Source: Mucilaginibacter tundrae
GTDB taxonomy: Bacteria > Bacteroidota > Bacteroidia > Sphingobacteriales > Sphingobacteriaceae
NCBI RefSeq assembly: GCF_013408825.1
Contig: NZ_JACCBZ010000008.1
Coordinates: forward strand, 1 to 64,000
DNA length: 64,000 nucleotides
Direction: 5' to 3'
In this document: piece by piece, positions 17,627-25,248 of the stretch
How the letters are laid out: each line of letters starts with the position of its first letter
Position numbering within the stretch: position 1 is the first letter of the stretch
The notes under the pieces: model-generated
Seen by the model: the letters and a program-made list of their open reading frames with translations, nothing else
What the model was told of the DNA's origin: nothing
Database searches by the model: none
Made by a program: the position numbers and the translations under genes

Positions 17627-18105
17627 ATGAAAAACCTATATCCGATTATCGTGATTTTACTTTTTAGTGTCAGCGTATATGCGCAGTCTTCTATCTCAAA
17701 AAAAGATTCAACAATTAATGCTTTTAAGGACTATTTACTCAAAAAGACAAGATACCCTGCAGTTGCAAGGGAGAATAATGTGCAGGGCGATATGGCAGTT
17801 TGTTTTACAGTTGGGAAAGATAAAAAAATAAGCAAAATTAGGATCGTGAAAGGTCTTAGTGCGGAATGTGATTCAGCAGTTTTGCTATCAATAAGAAAGT
17901 TTCCAGGCCATTAGAACTGCATTCAAAAGAATATAAGGTAGGAATACATTACCGAATGCATAATCCGGATGGGCCGCCCATTGATTCAATTGCGCCTTTT
18001 AATCAAAAACTTTATAAGCGATTTTTGTTTGAAATAAATATAATCGGCTACGTCGGGATACAGAAGAAAACAATAACTATTGATATAATGGCTATTCATA
18101 AATGA
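17627..18105 (+). pseudogene. TonB C-terminal-domain protein, frameshifted
   Basis: The first frame encodes a signal peptide (MKNLYPIIVILLFSVSVYAQ) and most of a TonB C-terminal domain (RYPAVARENNVQGDMAVCF, IVKGLSAECDSAVLLSI) but stops at 17912-17914 after FPGH. Reading on one base back from about 17908 continues without a stop to 18105 with PLELHSKEYKVGIHYRM and a sensible end. The whole would be about 159 residues. A one-base deletion in a C-rich spot, or a sequencing error, explains this better than programmed shifting. Its role in an intact state would be binding an outer-membrane receptor plug. Confidence 0.75.
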
Positions 18106-18160
18106 AATAAAATGTAGCTCTTAGCACCTTCAAGCGTCTCTTTGCTGTTCAAGTGTTTTT

Positions 18161-18283
18161 CGCTTGAATGTAGAAAGGTGTAAGCGCGCTTACAATAAAC
18201 GTTAGCCAAGAACTCATTAAGCTTGAAGGTTTATTAAACATAAATTCATGCGGAAACGCTTGAATTGGCGGTGGGATACTTGC
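18161..18283. repeat. Palindrome-rich repeat, copy 1
   Basis: This block contains CGCTTGAAT, the 14-bp perfect palindrome GTAAGCGCGCTTAC (18180-18193) and ACGCTTGAATTGGCG. It matches 19081-19213 in order: CGCTTGAAT, a GGTGTAAGCG hairpin, ATAA..GTT.GCC, then ACGCTTGAA(C/T)TGGCG. The two copies flank the lipoprotein gene at 18327-18947 in direct orientation. Confidence 0.75.
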
Positions 18284-18326
18284 AACACTCAACGATGTTA
18301 TTTAATTTTATGTAAAACCTAAACAT

Positions 18327-18947
18327 ATGCGCGCTTACCATATCTTAATACTATTACTAATATTATCCGCCTGCAAAAAGAATAAATTTGACGACACGGC
18401 TGCGGCAGCTCATATTACTGTACCGGCTTATTCGGAAACAGGTGCGGGTACTTTTGGTTGTTATGTGAATGGGGTTGCCTGGTCGAACTTCGGGCAGCAA
18501 TATATCAGTGGCCTTTATTCGAATCAACCCGGTCACTATGTCGCAAACACAGTTCAGTCTATATTCACTATGCACGATCAACAGGATTCAATCCTGTATT
18601 TTACAGCCCAACTGACTGTTCAACATTCCGGTGCGGTGATCCGCAATGAAACCATGTATATGACACTGCTTAAAACTAAAAATTTAAAAGGTGCCTATCT
18701 TTTTGGTCAAAATTCTGCCTATATATTCGGCTATAGAAATAACCTGAATGGCAGCCTGGATTATTATAGCCAGCCGTTCAGCCCCTTCCAGGTAATTATC
18801 AATAAAGATAGCGTTAGCGGCGGGATACGTATTATTTCTGGAAGGTTCTCCGGTACGGTTTACAGGATACCTATTAATAGCGTCTTGCAGAAAGATTCCC
18901 TAAAAATCAGTGGTGGTGTATTTGATGCCGGGATTAAATTACCCTGA
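18327..18947 (+). CDS. Lipoprotein, 206 aa, unknown family
   Basis: The signal MRAYHILILLLILSACKKN gives a lipobox with Cys16. After a short linker, GTFGCYVNGVAWSNFG matches the GTFGC-V-NG-W opening I associate with small Bacteroidota lipoproteins of DUF6252 type. The rest is predicted beta-rich, with SGGIRIISGRFSGTVYR near the end. It is probably anchored to the outer membrane. Directly repeated palindromic blocks flank it on both sides, which suggests it is a mobile or recombining unit. No partner gene is visible. Confidence 0.75.
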   Translation: MRAYHILILLLILSACKKNKFDDTAAAAHITVPAYSETGAGTFGCYVNGVAWSNFGQQYISGLYSNQPGHYVANTVQSIFTMHDQQDSILYFTAQLTVQHSGAVIRNETMYMTLLKTKNLKGAYLFGQNSAYIFGYRNNLNGSLDYYSQPFSPFQVIINKDSVSGGIRIISGRFSGTVYRIPINSVLQKDSLKISGGVFDAGIKLP

Positions 18948-19080
18948 TAACCTATTTTTTGAATCAGCCTTACACTCATTTGATTATATTTTGGTTGCAG
19001 CATATGAGGGCAATTCAATATCCATAAGTGGCAGGGAACATTACCTAACCACATAGGCTCCAGCCCATTCAACCAATTTA

Positions 19081-19213
19081 CGCTTGAATACAGTACGGTG
19101 TAAGCGTCCACGCTTACGATAATGGTTGGCCTAAATAAAGTAAGCGTGGGCGCTTACAAAAAATAGAGTTCAAGCGTGAACGCTTGAACTGGCGAAGAGT
19201 TGGAGAGACTTGA
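19081..19213. repeat. Palindrome-rich repeat, copy 2
   Basis: Three hairpins in a row: 19100-19117 (GTAAGCGT/ACGCTTAC), 19140-19157 (GTAAGCG/CGCTTAC) and 19169-19188 (TTCAAGCG/CGCTTGAA). All share an AAGCG/CGCTT core. Otherwise 18948-19379 holds no gene I can support. The arrangement recalls REP/BIME-type arrays, but no REP transposase is in the window. Confidence 0.8.
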
Positions 19214-19379
19214 TGAATTTGTTTCATTAAGCTTAATATACCGCATTTAGTACCATTGATAGCCGGTTTTAGTTGTATGTTTGATATGCTGAGATAATGA
19301 AGCTTTGAAACCGATATTTCCCAGGTTTAATCAAATTGTAAATAGGTCAGCTTTATCCTGTAAAAATCTTCTTTTCCCT

Positions 19380-20207
19380 ATGTTTAAACTAAATTTTAAG
19401 CTAATAATATGCTTATTAACCTGCCTTTTATTTGTTTACTCCGGCCATGCCCAGCAAACCCAAGTGTTAATGATCGGAACATTCCACTTTGAAAACCCGG
19501 GTCTGGATGCTTCAAAATTGAAATCGTTAGATATCAAGTCAGCTGCTGTACAGAAAGAGATCGACAATATAATCGCTGCTATCGTAAAATTTAAACCACA
19601 GCGTATTTTGGTTGAATATCCATATCAGGATCAAAGTAAGCTTGATCAGTTGTACCAGGATTTTTTAGCGAACAAGATCACAGCGGGCCTAAATGAAAAA
19701 AGCGAGGTTTATCAACTAGGCTTTAAATCAGGAAAAGTACTCGGATTAAGTAGAATTGATGCAATAGACTACAGAATGAACCTTACCGGTACCGATTCAG
19801 TGATGAAGGTAATGGTGGAGCGTAAGCAAGACCAGCTAATGCATGCTATACCGGAATATATCAAAAACATTTCAGGCAACTTCAATAATTTGGTTCAAAG
19901 CGGAGCTTCGCTTACTAATATTTTATTGGCGCAGAATACACAAACTTACCGGGATGCAGATCTTGGATTTTACACCAATTTGCTGACTAAAGCTGGTGCG
20001 CCAAATAATTTTATAGGTGCAGACGTTGCAACCCAATGGTACAAGAGGAATATTTACATGTATTCATTGATTCAAAAAAAGCTAACTCCGGATGACCAAA
20101 AAGTAATGATCCTACTGGGTGCAAGCCACATCGCAGCTTTAGAGGTGTTTTTTAAACTTAACCCTGCTTACAAGATTGTAGAGTTGAAAGATGTTATTAA
20201 TAAATAA
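19380..20207 (+). CDS. Secreted DUF5694-like protein (TraB/TIKI-like fold)
   Basis: A 275-residue exported protein. The ATG at 19380 gives a clean signal peptide (MFKLNFKLIICLLTCLLFVY, cleavage near HAQQ); an in-frame TTG 25 codons upstream would spoil it. Motifs are VLMIGTFHFENPG after the signal, RILVEYP, and ILLGASHIAAL near the end. The G-T-x-H and G-x-x-H pair resembles the metal-binding signature of the TraB/TIKI/EreA-like superfamily, so a metal-dependent hydrolase is possible. I assign it to DUF5694 from memory. No operon partner. A hairpin plus T run at 20257-20280 may end the transcript. Confidence 0.75.
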   Translation: MFKLNFKLIICLLTCLLFVYSGHAQQTQVLMIGTFHFENPGLDASKLKSLDIKSAAVQKEIDNIIAAIVKFKPQRILVEYPYQDQSKLDQLYQDFLANKITAGLNEKSEVYQLGFKSGKVLGLSRIDAIDYRMNLTGTDSVMKVMVERKQDQLMHAIPEYIKNISGNFNNLVQSGASLTNILLAQNTQTYRDADLGFYTNLLTKAGAPNNFIGADVATQWYKRNIYMYSLIQKKLTPDDQKVMILLGASHIAALEVFFKLNPAYKIVELKDVINK

Positions 20208-20256
20208 TATTGACCCGTTTAAGCAAGCACGATTGGACGGGCGGGAGTTATTAGCC

Positions 20257-20522
20257 TGTTTCACTATGAAACAATTTTTTTGATTTTCTGCATAACAGTG
20301 TTTCACTTTATGAGCTAATACCTATAAAATTGCTTCATTTTTTTATGTTTTTATGCTAAAAGTTGATGTTTTTTAGTGGTTTTGAGGCTAAAATTGGCTT
20401 GAAAGCACTGTTTTTTAGTCGATTTTGACATGTAATAATGCCATTTTGGGTATAAAAAGGCACTTTTTAGGGGTGAAAACTGTTCCAGGTGTTTCAATTG
20501 TTTCACCTGTTTCATGAAACAG
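20257..20522. repeat. Region bounded by TGTTTCA palindromes with a 9-bp tandem array
   Basis: This gene-free stretch opens with TGTTTCActaTGAAACA (20257-20273, followed by T residues, terminator-like) and closes with the perfect palindrome CTGTTTCATGAAACAG (20507-20522). Before the right palindrome, GTT(T/C)CA recurs every 9 bp at 20482, 20491, 20500 and 20509. A further TGTTTCAC lies at 20299. The centre is T-rich with no open frame. Confidence 0.65.
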
Positions 20523-20527
20523 TACAG

Positions 20528-20960
20528 CTATTCCGGGTTGAGAAAGTCCTGCCAAACGCCTTCCAGCTCATCAACCAGTTCGGGCCGGATGGAGATGCCG
20601 GATGCTTGCGGTGTCCAGGTTTGGGCGGCGAGGTTGCCGGTTTTTAAAATATCTAAAGTAAGTATGGGTTGCTTGTCGGGGTTGAGGAGTACATCAAGTG
20701 TGATGGCTACGCGATGGTAAGTGCGACCCTTGCGTAAAGCAAGGAATGGTTCAGACGAGATAATACCTGATGCGAAAATGCCTTTAGGTTCTTGTCCTAC
20801 GCGCACGATGTACGCCCTGTCGCCGGGCTGGATGGCTTTGTGGGGCTGGCGCAGCTCCAGTCTTCTTCAAGTTATGGCCTGCCTGTAGTTTGGCTATGTC
20901 ATCATCCAGGTCGTCCCACTCAAACTTGATTGGATTCCAGCCGAAAAGGTAGGCTTTCAT
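20528..20960 (-). pseudogene. EVE/PUA-like domain protein, frameshifted
   Basis: From the ATG at 20960 the frame reads MKAYLFGWNPIKFEWDDLDD and up to GHNLKK, then runs into junk. In another frame from about 20862 it continues LELRQPHKAIQPGDRAYIV, EPKGIFASG and SGISIRPELVDELEGVW to the stop at 20528. Together the two parts make the N-terminal EVE-like domain often found on HNH endonucleases, where it may sense modified bases. No HNH domain follows, so it is either a stand-alone domain or a truncated remnant. Its start lies 7 bp after the neighbouring gene's stop. Confidence 0.65.
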
Positions 20961-20967
20961 ATTATAA

Positions 20968-21687
20968 TTATACCCGGCCTAACAGCTCGTCGATCTTGTT
21001 GCGTTCGGTTTGCAGCTCGCGGGCCATTTTCTTTTCTTTCTCAACGGCTTTGGCTTTGTATACGCGGTATTCTTCTTCCAGTTCGCTGTATAATTGGGTG
21101 CGATATTTAGCTTCGCGGGTACTTGCACCTGATCTTGCTATAACAATAGCAGCAACAGCGCCGAAGATGATAACCAGTCCCCACATTATCAGGTTGTAAG
21201 TTGCCTTGGTAACCGGGATGCCGATCAGGCTAACTTCGTTAACCTTTTCATTTGACTCGCTTAGTGATTGTGTATTCGCTTTTATGCTAGTCTGTAAACT
21301 ATCGATAGTTTTATTAGCGACAACAAGGTTGCTTTGTGAAGCCTTTAAGTTCTTTCGTGCCAGGTTTAGGGTGTCAGTAATGCTTTTGTGGAAAGCATTT
21401 AATAAAGGCTGCTGATAGAAATAAACTTTGGTCAGTAAATATTGATATTGGCCATTAAGGCTGTTATCTGCTGGTGCGGCAGGTTTTGCGGCTGCGATGG
21501 CCGCTTTTGTGCTGTCGGCTACACGGGAGGTGTAAACTGCGGCAGCAGGCTTATATTTATACTTGGAATACGGATTTACTACAGTGGGTTTTGCGGCAGG
21601 TGATTTCTTTACAGAATCTTGCGCGTTTGATGCTATGGTGAAGCAAGTAAATAAGATAACAAATTGAAATATAAGCGACTTCTTCAT
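20968..21687 (-). CDS. Membrane protein with signal peptide, coiled coil and one TM helix
   Basis: A 239-residue protein: signal peptide (1-22, ending ASNAQ), an Ala/Pro/Lys-rich linker (about 27-75), a periplasmic helical region (about 80-150), one membrane helix (about 166-185, YNLIMWGLVIIFGAVAAIVI) and a cytoplasmic coiled coil rich in Glu, Lys and Arg to the end. No known domain is visible. The two-sided layout suits a signal relay or scaffold across the inner membrane. It precedes the frameshifted EVE-like gene in the same direction with a 7-bp gap. Confidence 0.75.
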   Translation of the reverse strand: MKKSLIFQFVILFTCFTIASNAQDSVKKSPAAKPTVVNPYSKYKYKPAAAVYTSRVADSTKAAIAAAKPAAPADNSLNGQYQYLLTKVYFYQQPLLNAFHKSITDTLNLARKNLKASQSNLVVANKTIDSLQTSIKANTQSLSESNEKVNEVSLIGIPVTKATYNLIMWGLVIIFGAVAAIVIARSGASTREAKYRTQLYSELEEEYRVYKAKAVEKEKKMARELQTERNKIDELLGRV

Positions 21688-21817
21688 ATTGTGAAATTAC
21701 ATATAACAATGCTAATAAAACAAGCATAATTTTGCTTTATTGTTTGTTAAACTGGATTTAAGGAGATGTTTTTTTCCTTTCATACGGAAATTTGCCGCTC
21801 ATAGTTATATTAGCGGA

Positions 21818-23077
21818 ATGAATATTGGCATGATTGGTTTGGGTGACATGGGTAAGCTTTATGCAAAAGCCTTTGCAAAAGCGGGTTATACCGTTAGCGG
21901 TTGCGACCTACCCGAAAATATAAGTTCGCTTAAACAGGAACTTGCACCTTTAGGTATAAAAATATTAGATAGCGGGAAGGATGTTGCCCGCACTAACGAC
22001 CTGATCATCTATTCGGTGGAAGCCGAAAAGTTAGAGCAAGTTGCAGCGGAATGCGGCGCGGTAACTAAGTTTGGAGCTATAGTCGCTGGCCAAACTTCGG
22101 TTAAAACCCCTGAGGTAAATATCTTCGAAAAACACCTGCCGGCTGATGCTAAAATAATCACCTTCCATGCTATGCATGGCCCGGGTTTTGAACCTAAAGG
22201 CCAGAAACTGATCCTTATCCCGCATCGAACAGATAAGGAAGCTTATAAAAGGATGCTTGATTTATTCGCGTCCATCGAAACTGATATTGTTGAAATGGCT
22301 GATTATCATGAGCATGATAAAATTGTTGCCGATACCCAGGCCGTAACCCATGTAGGCTTTGAAAGTATGGGCACCGCGTGGAAGTCTGCAGGGTTCTTCC
22401 CATGGGAGAATGGATCGTATGTTGGCGGTATTGATAATGTGAAGATATTGACTACTTTGCGCATATTCAGCTATAAAGCGCACGTGTATGCCGGTCTAGC
22501 TATATTGAATCCTTACGCGAGGCAGCAGGTAAAAGCTTATGCCGAATCCGAGTCAGAATTATTTAAGCTGATGATCAAAGAGGAGGAAGAGGCATTCCGA
22601 ACCCGACTATACCGTGCCCGCGATTTTGTTTTCCATGAAAGCCGTAAGCCCATCATGTTAAACGATGCCGTGATGAAAGAATTTTCTCTCTCATCCAAAC
22701 CGGAACTACAAAAACCCAACTCACACCTTAGCATATTAAGTATGGTTGATGCCTGGCATCATTTAGGAGTGAACCCTTATGATAACCTCATTTGCCAAAC
22801 ACCGCCGTTTCGCTTGCGTTTAGGCATCGCCGAGTATCTATTTAAAAACGAGGCACTATTGGAAGAATCTATAGAAACAGCCCTATATGACAAAACCATC
22901 CGTGGTGACGATTTAGAATTTCATTCCGCGGTAAGGGAGTGGTCGGCTATTATAGGCTATGGCGATATGGAAGGTTACAAAAAACACTTTAACGAAGTGC
23001 AAAACTTCTTCAGTCACCGACTGGATGAGGGGAAAGTGCAAAGCGCTGAGTTGATCAGAAGATTGATGATGGAATAA
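21818..23077 (+). CDS. Prephenate dehydrogenase, fungal (TYR1-like) type
   Basis: A 419-residue enzyme of tyrosine synthesis (prephenate to 4-hydroxyphenylpyruvate). The ATG at 21818 gives a Rossmann start MNIGMIGLGDMGKLYAKAF; the frame extends 26 codons upstream without conserved content. The NAD(P) motif is GLGDMG. Later segments such as EEHDKI-like YHEHDKIVADTQAVTHVGF, HVYAGLAILNP, NSHLSILSMVDAW and RGDDLEFHSAVREWS match, as I remember it, yeast Tyr1 rather than bacterial TyrA of about 290 residues. It has no chorismate-mutase domain. It ends exactly next to the convergent thioesterase gene, and no other aromatic-pathway gene is nearby. Confidence 0.85.
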   Translation: MNIGMIGLGDMGKLYAKAFAKAGYTVSGCDLPENISSLKQELAPLGIKILDSGKDVARTNDLIIYSVEAEKLEQVAAECGAVTKFGAIVAGQTSVKTPEVNIFEKHLPADAKIITFHAMHGPGFEPKGQKLILIPHRTDKEAYKRMLDLFASIETDIVEMADYHEHDKIVADTQAVTHVGFESMGTAWKSAGFFPWENGSYVGGIDNVKILTTLRIFSYKAHVYAGLAILNPYARQQVKAYAESESELFKLMIKEEEEAFRTRLYRARDFVFHESRKPIMLNDAVMKEFSLSSKPELQKPNSHLSILSMVDAWHHLGVNPYDNLICQTPPFRLRLGIAEYLFKNEALLEESIETALYDKTIRGDDLEFHSAVREWSAIIGYGDMEGYKKHFNEVQNFFSHRLDEGKVQSAELIRRLMME

Positions 23078-23473
23078 TCAATCTTCTTCTCTCAACCGTT
23101 CGTCAGTATAAGTGATTTCCGTTTTACCATGCTTAACTGGCTTACCAAACTCGTCAACACTTACAAATACAATTTTATCAATAGTAAGAATAGTCTTTTG
23201 GCTGATCTTGTTGCGCACTTCGCAAGTTAAGGTGATGGAAGTATGACCAAAATGCGTTGCCTTAATTCCCAATTCAATAATATCACCCTGTTTTGCGGAA
23301 TTAATAAAGTTGATCTCTGACATGTACTTGGTAACGCAACCGTTGGTGCCTAGTTGTACAATAGTGTAAATCGCCGCTTCCTCATCAATCCAGCTCAATA
23401 ACCTGCCACCGAATAATGTTCCGTGTGCATTCAGGTCTTCGGGTTTTACCCATTTACGTGTATAAAAATTCAT
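23078..23473 (-). CDS. Acyl-CoA thioesterase, hotdog fold
   Basis: A 131-residue YciA/BFIT-type acyl-CoA hydrolase. The active-site segment AHGTLFGGRLLSWIDEEAA (Asp30) and MSEINFINSAKQGDIIELG are typical. It is cytosolic and likely hexameric by family. It is convergent with the prephenate dehydrogenase gene, with no spacer between the two stop codons. An upstream terminator hairpin on the same strand ends right at its start codon, so its promoter must overlap or lie within that hairpin. Confidence 0.9.
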   Translation of the reverse strand: MNFYTRKWVKPEDLNAHGTLFGGRLLSWIDEEAAIYTIVQLGTNGCVTKYMSEINFINSAKQGDIIELGIKATHFGHTSITLTCEVRNKISQKTILTIDKIVFVSVDEFGKPVKHGKTEITYTDERLREED

Positions 23474-23506
23474 AAAAAAGCCCGGAGACTATGGTGTTTC
23501 CGGGCT
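23474..23506 (-). terminator. Terminator of the C45-type hydrolase gene
   Basis: AGCCCGGA (23479-23486) pairs with TCCGGGCT (23499-23506). On the minus strand a run of about five T residues follows and touches the thioesterase start codon. Confidence 0.75.
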
Positions 23507-23523
23507 GCAAAGATAACAATATA

Positions 23524-24981
23524 TTATTTTGATGCCGTAAACAAGGTCCAGGGATAAGCTTTCATATCGCGTAGATATTTACTTTGGTAACCATATTCAG
23601 GATGCTTCTTAAAGAATGGGCCTGCTAAAAAGTCGGTGCCGCCGGGGTGTCCCATATGCGCCCAAAGCTGCATATTGCCGGCTAAAGCGCTGGTAGTAAC
23701 CTTTCCCTGCACCGCGCCCATCGGGTAATATGGGCCTTCGTTCCATTCAGGCGCTCCTTTGGGATCTTCGTCAATATGCCCGTCAATCACACAACGATTC
23801 AAAGCTTGCTTTTTATCAAGCGCGTCATAGGTGTCACCTTCAATGGTTTTACCCGTGGCATCATTTAGTTTTCCTTTATAATCAACAGCTACTAATTTCT
23901 GCAAACGTAGCTTGCGCGCGTTAGGCGAGTTAGTAGGGTCGTTAACATTAAAAGTCGTTTCGTCTTTTATCAGTTTAGGGTCACTAGGGAAGTTAGAACC
24001 TATCATCGCGGTATCTTTTGACCGCCACACTTTATAATCTTTTAGGCCTAATTCCAGCTTGGCAACCTCATTGGTTTTAATATCACCAATTAACCAGTCA
24101 TTAGCGTAACCGCCATTATTATCGGTCGTCATAATCCGGATCACATCATCAATGCTTTTACTATACTGTGCCGCTTTACGTGCGCGAACAAATTCGGGCG
24201 TGCGGGTGGTGTCAAAACCTAAGAAGCCGGTTATGGTAGTTTCGGTTATTAATATACCGCTGTTAGTTACTACAAAATCATCTCCGCTATGTATAAACCC
24301 GGGTGCGCAATCCATTAATATGTGGTTGCCGTTTTGCGGGGTGATGTCGGCAATCACGTTCCAGCGTTCGCCTTCGATGTAATCAGTCCAGTTATTATGG
24401 CCGATTACTATCTTGCCATCTTTAGTGTATTTGCCTGTAGCGATAAAAGCGCTGCAATTGCCCGGCGCTTTATTATTACCACTGCCCGGTTTGATCTTGT
24501 TATCCAGTCCAGGTACATAATATTCTGATAATTCAATGTTTGCATTTAGGGCTACCAGATCCAAAGAATCGTACTTATAACCTTTGGCGTTTAAGCCTTC
24601 GGCGATACCTTTTAATTCAGCCTGATATTCCGGGTCTATCTTCTTCCACATGAATCGTTTTGACGCCGCACGATAAAAAGCCCAGTCTTTTTTACTGGTA
24701 TGCGGTAGATAGAATTGCATTACCTTGATTAAGGTGTCAATCTCTTTTGCCAATAAATAGCCGTGCTGAAATCCAATATCTGATGGTGAACCAGCCAAAT
24801 GAACATATACCCATCCATTTTTGTCTTCGCGGGTAGCTTTTCCTAAACGGTCATGCGTGCTTGCAGCGGTAGTTGAAATAGTGGTGGTGGTTGTTGTAGA
24901 GGTGCTTGTTGCCGGTTGTTTGCAACCAAAAAAGACGACTGAAACAAGCAGGATAAATCCGGTTTTGGTGAGATTTTTCAT
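23524..24981 (-). CDS. C45-family/phospholipase B-like autoprocessing hydrolase, lipoprotein
   Basis: A 485-residue lipoprotein with Cys20 in VVFFGCKQ and a Thr/Ser linker (25-42). The catalytic part belongs to the Ntn-hydrolase group: GNCSAFIA puts the likely autocatalytic nucleophile at Cys176, followed by GHNNWTDY and VTNSGILITETTI. Phospholipase B-like and acyl-CoA:6-APA acyltransferase-like proteins share this arrangement and cut amide or ester bonds. It is probably at the outer membrane. Substrate unknown. It is a single gene with its own terminator. Confidence 0.8.
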   Translation of the reverse strand: MKNLTKTGFILLVSVVFFGCKQPATSTSTTTTTTISTTAASTHDRLGKATREDKNGWVYVHLAGSPSDIGFQHGYLLAKEIDTLIKVMQFYLPHTSKKDWAFYRAASKRFMWKKIDPEYQAELKGIAEGLNAKGYKYDSLDLVALNANIELSEYYVPGLDNKIKPGSGNNKAPGNCSAFIATGKYTKDGKIVIGHNNWTDYIEGERWNVIADITPQNGNHILMDCAPGFIHSGDDFVVTNSGILITETTITGFLGFDTTRTPEFVRARKAAQYSKSIDDVIRIMTTDNNGGYANDWLIGDIKTNEVAKLELGLKDYKVWRSKDTAMIGSNFPSDPKLIKDETTFNVNDPTNSPNARKLRLQKLVAVDYKGKLNDATGKTIEGDTYDALDKKQALNRCVIDGHIDEDPKGAPEWNEGPYYPMGAVQGKVTTSALAGNMQLWAHMGHPGGTDFLAGPFFKKHPEYGYQSKYLRDMKAYPWTLFTASK

Positions 24982-25143
24982 TCAATGATAATAAGATCAG
25001 TTAACAGGATTTGAATTTAAGTAATCGCTGTCAATTATGCAAATACCATCGCTCAGCAAATCAACTTATTAGCTTCAATTAAAGTATCTATTTATCCTGA
25101 AAATAATTCATTAAATATTTATAAAAAAATAACGTAGTAACTA

Positions 25144-25174
25144 TTTGATATTTAATGTAAAGTTCCTATCTTTG
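25144..25174 (+). promoter_or_regulatory. Promoter of the S10-spc cluster, with structured leader
   Basis: TTTG at 25144-25147, a 19-bp spacer and TATCTTTG at 25167-25174 form a clear Bacteroidota promoter. The leader that follows (about 25180-25248) holds a 6-bp hairpin, CGAAGC with GCTTCG around CCTACT. It could be a site for autoregulation by a ribosomal protein such as L4; that is inference. Confidence 0.8.
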
Positions 25175-25248
25175 CCGTCCCTTAACGGGGAAGAATTGCC
25201 TTGAACGAAGCCCTACTGCTTCGATGGGCACAAATAAATTAAAAGAAA

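Noticed and set aside
17627..18105. Programmed ribosomal frameshift in the TonB-domain gene
   Set aside because: No slippery heptamer or downstream structure is evident at the junction; a one-base deletion or read error is simpler.
20482..20517. CRISPR-like array
   Set aside because: Repeat units are only 6-9 bp with 3-bp spacers and no cas genes are present.
17227..25248. Prophage or integrative element between rpsJ and rplC
   Set aside because: No integrase, phage or conjugation gene and no attachment site is visible; the content is ordinary chromosomal genes plus repeats.
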